The position numbers and the translations under genes are program-made. The notes under the pieces are model-generated. The model was not told where the DNA came from. It made no database searches and saw only the letters and a program-made list of their open reading frames with translations. A stretch of 64,000 nt of DNA. It comes from Botryosphaeria dothidea. Taxonomy: Eukaryota > Ascomycota > Dothideomycetes > Botryosphaeriales > Botryosphaeriaceae. The stretch covers positions 1,054,001 through 1,118,000 of the forward strand of contig WWBZ02000007.1 in the NCBI GenBank assembly GCA_011503125.2, given 5' to 3'. Positions 61,674 to 64,000 of this stretch are shown here, in pieces. Position 1 is the stretch's first letter; every line of letters begins with the position of its first letter.

Positions 61674-64000
61674 TTAAAAATTAAACCACCCACACACCAA
61701 ACAACCCAACAACACCACCACCCCCTCACCCATCATCCTCCCCCTCCCCCGCGCAGCTCCCGACACTTCCGTCGCAGCCGCCGAAGTCGCCCACCCAGCC
61801 GTCCTCGACGCGCCCGCGCTCGTCGTACTGCCGCCCCTCGTCGCTGAAGCAAGCACAGTCCCATTCGCCGTCGCCGCCCCGCCCCCACTGCCCACAACAG
61901 CCGTCTTGCCCCCCTCGACCACGACCGTCCGCCCGCCCGCGTCCGTCGTCACCACGACCACCACGCCCGTCGGCCCGCCGAGCGTGTTCGTGCCGGGCGT
62001 CAGCGTCTGCCCGTCGACGACGAGCGCGCTCGTCGTGCCGGCCGCGCTGAGGGAGACGACGCGGCCGTCCGGGAGGGTTGCTGCCACGGCGGCAGCGGTG
62101 CTGGCGTCGGGGCTGAGCAGCGTTGCCACGCTTGCTGGCACCGTTTGCGCGGGGAGGGCCACGGTGGCGGTCCCGCCGACGATGGCGACCGTGCTGCCCG
62201 CCGCGTTGGTGGTGAGGACGAGTTGTTCGGTGGATGTGGACGCGCCGGAGGCAAAGGTGAGGACGTTGGTTCCCGGCGTGAGGGTCTGGGTGCCGTCGGC
62301 GATGTAGCGTCCGGCTGCGTCGAGGGAGACGAGGGGGGCGGCGGGGGTGCCGGGCGAGAGGAGCGTGACGGCGCTTCCTGCGGCCGTGGAGGCGGGCAGG
62401 GGGAGGGTGGTTCGGTCGGCTCCCTCGCCTGCGATGGCGACGGTGCGGCCTGCGGCGTTTGTGGTCAGGATGACTTCTTCTGCGGACGCCGAAGCGCCGT
62501 CGCCGCGTGTGAGGGTATTGGTGCCGGGGGTGAGGGTCTGGGTGCCGTCGACGATGTAGTTCCCTGCTGCATCGAGCGAGACGACGGGGGCGCCACTGCT
62601 GCCTGGTACGGGGAGCGTCGCCACGCTCGCTGGAGCTGTTGGGGCGGGGAGAGCAACAGTGGTCTTGTCAGCGCCAGTTCCCACAACGGCAACAGTGCTT
62701 CCGGCGGCGTTTGTCGTCAGGACAACTTGCTCCGTTGTTGATGCCGCTCCGCCGCTGCCATCGAAAGTGACAGTGTTGGTTCCTGGCCTGAGGGTCTGAG
62801 TGCCGTCGACGATGTAATTACCAGCTGAATCGACTGAGACGCGTGCAGGGGCGTCACTGTTGGGGCCAGGGAGCGTCACCGCACCCGCTGCCGTCTGAGC
62901 AGGCAGCGCGACAGTAGCCCTCTCCGGTCCCGAACCACCAACAACAGCGACAGTGCTCCCCGCAGCGTCCGTCGTGAGAACGACTTCCTCCGTCGACGCC
63001 GGCGCATCACCGCTGCCGCCAATAGTCACCGAATTGGTCCCAGGCCGCAACGTCTGACCGCTATCGACGACGTAATTCGAAGACGCATCAAGCGAGACAC
63101 GTACGGGCGCGCCACTGTCCTGTCTGGGGAGCGTCACTGCGTCCACCGGTGCGCCAGTCACGGCAGGAGCGGGCAGCGCAACAGTGGTGCTGCCGGCGCC
63201 TGCACCTACGACGACAACAGTGCTGCCTACGTTGTTCGTCGTGAGGACGACTCGTTCAGAGGAAGCTGGGGCGGCGCCGTTACCACCGCCAAAGGTGACC
63301 GTGTTGGCTCCGGGCTGAAGAGTTTGGGCGCTGCTGCCGCTGCCGACGACGTAGTTCGAGGACGAGTCGAGAGAGATGAGTACGGGTTCTGGAGCCGGGG
63401 CGCCAGGAGCAGCGCCAGTAACAGAAGGAGCACCAGGGGCAGCTTCTGGCGCTACAGGGACGACCTGAACAGGAGCGTCGGGAGAGGCTACGATCGCTGC
63501 GTTGCCAATGGTGGCGGTTTGGCCGGCGGAAATGGTGTGGACGGTGCTGTCCCCAGAGAGGACGACGGCTGGGACGCCGGGCTGCGAAGGTTGCGGTTGG
63601 TTGTTGTTGTTGTTGTTGTTGTTGTTGTTGATCGTGTTGGGAGCGGCGGGGATGATGGTGGTGGTTCCAATGGCGAGGGTTTCGGAGCCGATGATCACGG
63701 CCGGGGCGGAGGTGGCGATGCCGTTGATAGTTGTGGGGAGGTTTACGGTGGGGAATTGGGTGGGTTGAGCGGGTTGGATAGGGACTGTTGCTGGTGGCGC
63801 GGGCTCATCGTTGGTGAGTACTGCAGACTTCTCAGGTATGTTTGACGTTGGGGGCGGATTGGGCTGAGCGGGTTGAAGAACGGTTGCTGGCGGCTGAATC
63901 ACAGTTTCGTCGTCGGCAGATGTGGCGGGCTTCTCGGGTACATTTATGGTACTGGGTGGCTCTGCAGTTGTTTTAGGAGGCTCGAGGCTTTCTTTGGTGG
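61674..64000 (-). CDS. Repeat-rich GPI-anchored wall protein, 5' end beyond the window
   Basis: The frame stays open from the stop at 61674 to the window edge, so the N-terminus is missing. More than 770 residues are visible, rich in Ala, Thr, Ser, Val, Gly and Pro. It contains at least five degenerate copies of a unit of roughly 85 residues, each with a VSLDAAGNYIVDGTQTLTPGTN-like block followed by a VVLTTNAAGSTVAVVG-like block. The C-terminus is Ser/Thr/Gly-rich with a hydrophobic tail (MMGEGVVVLLGCLVCGWFNF), consistent with a GPI anchor. A run of Asn codons lies at 63601-63632. The window-edge side has PATVLQPAQP-type repeats. It is probably a cell-wall or adhesin-like protein; this role is inferred from composition. 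Confidence 0.78.
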   Translation of the reverse strand, partial: TKESLEPPKTTAEPPSTINVPEKPATSADDETVIQPPATVLQPAQPNPPPTSNIPEKSAVLTNDEPAPPATVPIQPAQPTQFPTVNLPTTINGIATSAPAVIIGSETLAIGTTTIIPAAPNTINNNNNNNNNNQPQPSQPGVPAVVLSGDSTVHTISAGQTATIGNAAIVASPDAPVQVVPVAPEAAPGAPSVTGAAPGAPAPEPVLISLDSSSNYVVGSGSSAQTLQPGANTVTFGGGNGAAPASSERVVLTTNNVGSTVVVVGAGAGSTTVALPAPAVTGAPVDAVTLPRQDSGAPVRVSLDASSNYVVDSGQTLRPGTNSVTIGGSGDAPASTEEVVLTTDAAGSTVAVVGGSGPERATVALPAQTAAGAVTLPGPNSDAPARVSVDSAGNYIVDGTQTLRPGTNTVTFDGSGGAASTTEQVVLTTNAAGSTVAVVGTGADKTTVALPAPTAPASVATLPVPGSSGAPVVSLDAAGNYIVDGTQTLTPGTNTLTRGDGASASAEEVILTTNAAGRTVAIAGEGADRTTLPLPASTAAGSAVTLLSPGTPAAPLVSLDAAGRYIADGTQTLTPGTNVLTFASGASTSTEQLVLTTNAAGSTVAIVGGTATVALPAQTVPASVATLLSPDASTAAAVAATLPDGRVVSLSAAGTTSALVVDGQTLTPGTNTLGGPTGVVVVVTTDAGGRTVVVEGGKTAVVGSGGGAATANGTVLASATRGGSTTSAGASRTAGWATSAAATEVSGAARGRGRMMGEGVVVLLGCLVCGWFNF
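63601..63632. repeat. GTT/AAC trinucleotide microsatellite in coding sequence
   Basis: A run of about ten triplets encoding poly-Asn in the wall protein on the minus strand. Length changes in multiples of three would keep the frame. Confidence 0.9.

Overview
The window looks like nuclear DNA of a filamentous ascomycete (Pezizomycotina). The evidence is short introns of about 45-80 bases with GT...AG ends and CTRAY-type branch sites, a fungal Zn2Cys6 regulator, a cytosolic-type multidomain acetyl-CoA carboxylase, a NACHT-ankyrin NLR and a LaeA-like methyltransferase. I lean towards Dothideomycetes from the lectin, BTB and F-box-like families, but that placement is inference. I found no bacterial-type operons, rRNA, tRNA or CRISPR. 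Exon coordinates are my own splice reconstructions; in every model the reading frame closes exactly across the introns.

Layout. 0-4.7 kb: a Zn2Cys6 transcription factor (+) converging on a vanillyl-alcohol-oxidase-type flavoenzyme (-). 4.7-9.2 kb: gene-poor. 9.2-10.6 kb: a BTB protein (-) with a long insert inside the BTB fold. 12-14.5 kb: a Doa1/Ufd3/PLAA orthologue (+), a Cdc48 cofactor of ubiquitin homeostasis. 16-18 kb: a charged repeat protein (-). 21-23 kb: an unrecognised protein (+). 23.7-26.8 kb: an NLR (+). 26.9-31 kb: an F-box-like gene (-) whose intron holds a 2,805-base hAT transposon with perfect 17-base terminal inverted repeats and a perfect 8-base target duplication. 31.8-35.2 kb: a LaeA-like methyltransferase (+), a BTB gene (+) and a BTB relic (-). 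36.8-43.8 kb: acetyl-CoA carboxylase (+). 45.5-50.6 kb: an acidic hypothetical protein (+), a secreted PLC-like protein (-) and a lipocalin-like protein (+). 51.4-52.7 kb: an unusual fusion of a chromovirus-type integrase tail with an F-box-like domain (+). 53-61.3 kb: a small hypothetical protein, an FHA-like/kinase protein, two related F-box-like proteins (all +) and a type II membrane lectin-like protein (-). 61.7 kb to the edge: a repeat-rich, probably GPI-anchored wall protein (-), cut by the window end.

Housekeeping genes (ACC1, DOA1) are interspersed with accessory genes for self/non-self recognition, protein turnover adaptors, cell surface and secondary metabolism. Mobile-element impact is concentrated at 27-31 kb (hAT) and perhaps 51.4 kb (captured integrase tail). 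The most notable observations are the intron-resident hAT element with subterminal motif arrays, the integrase-tail/F-box-like fusion, the FHA-like/kinase architecture and the BTB domain split by an insert.
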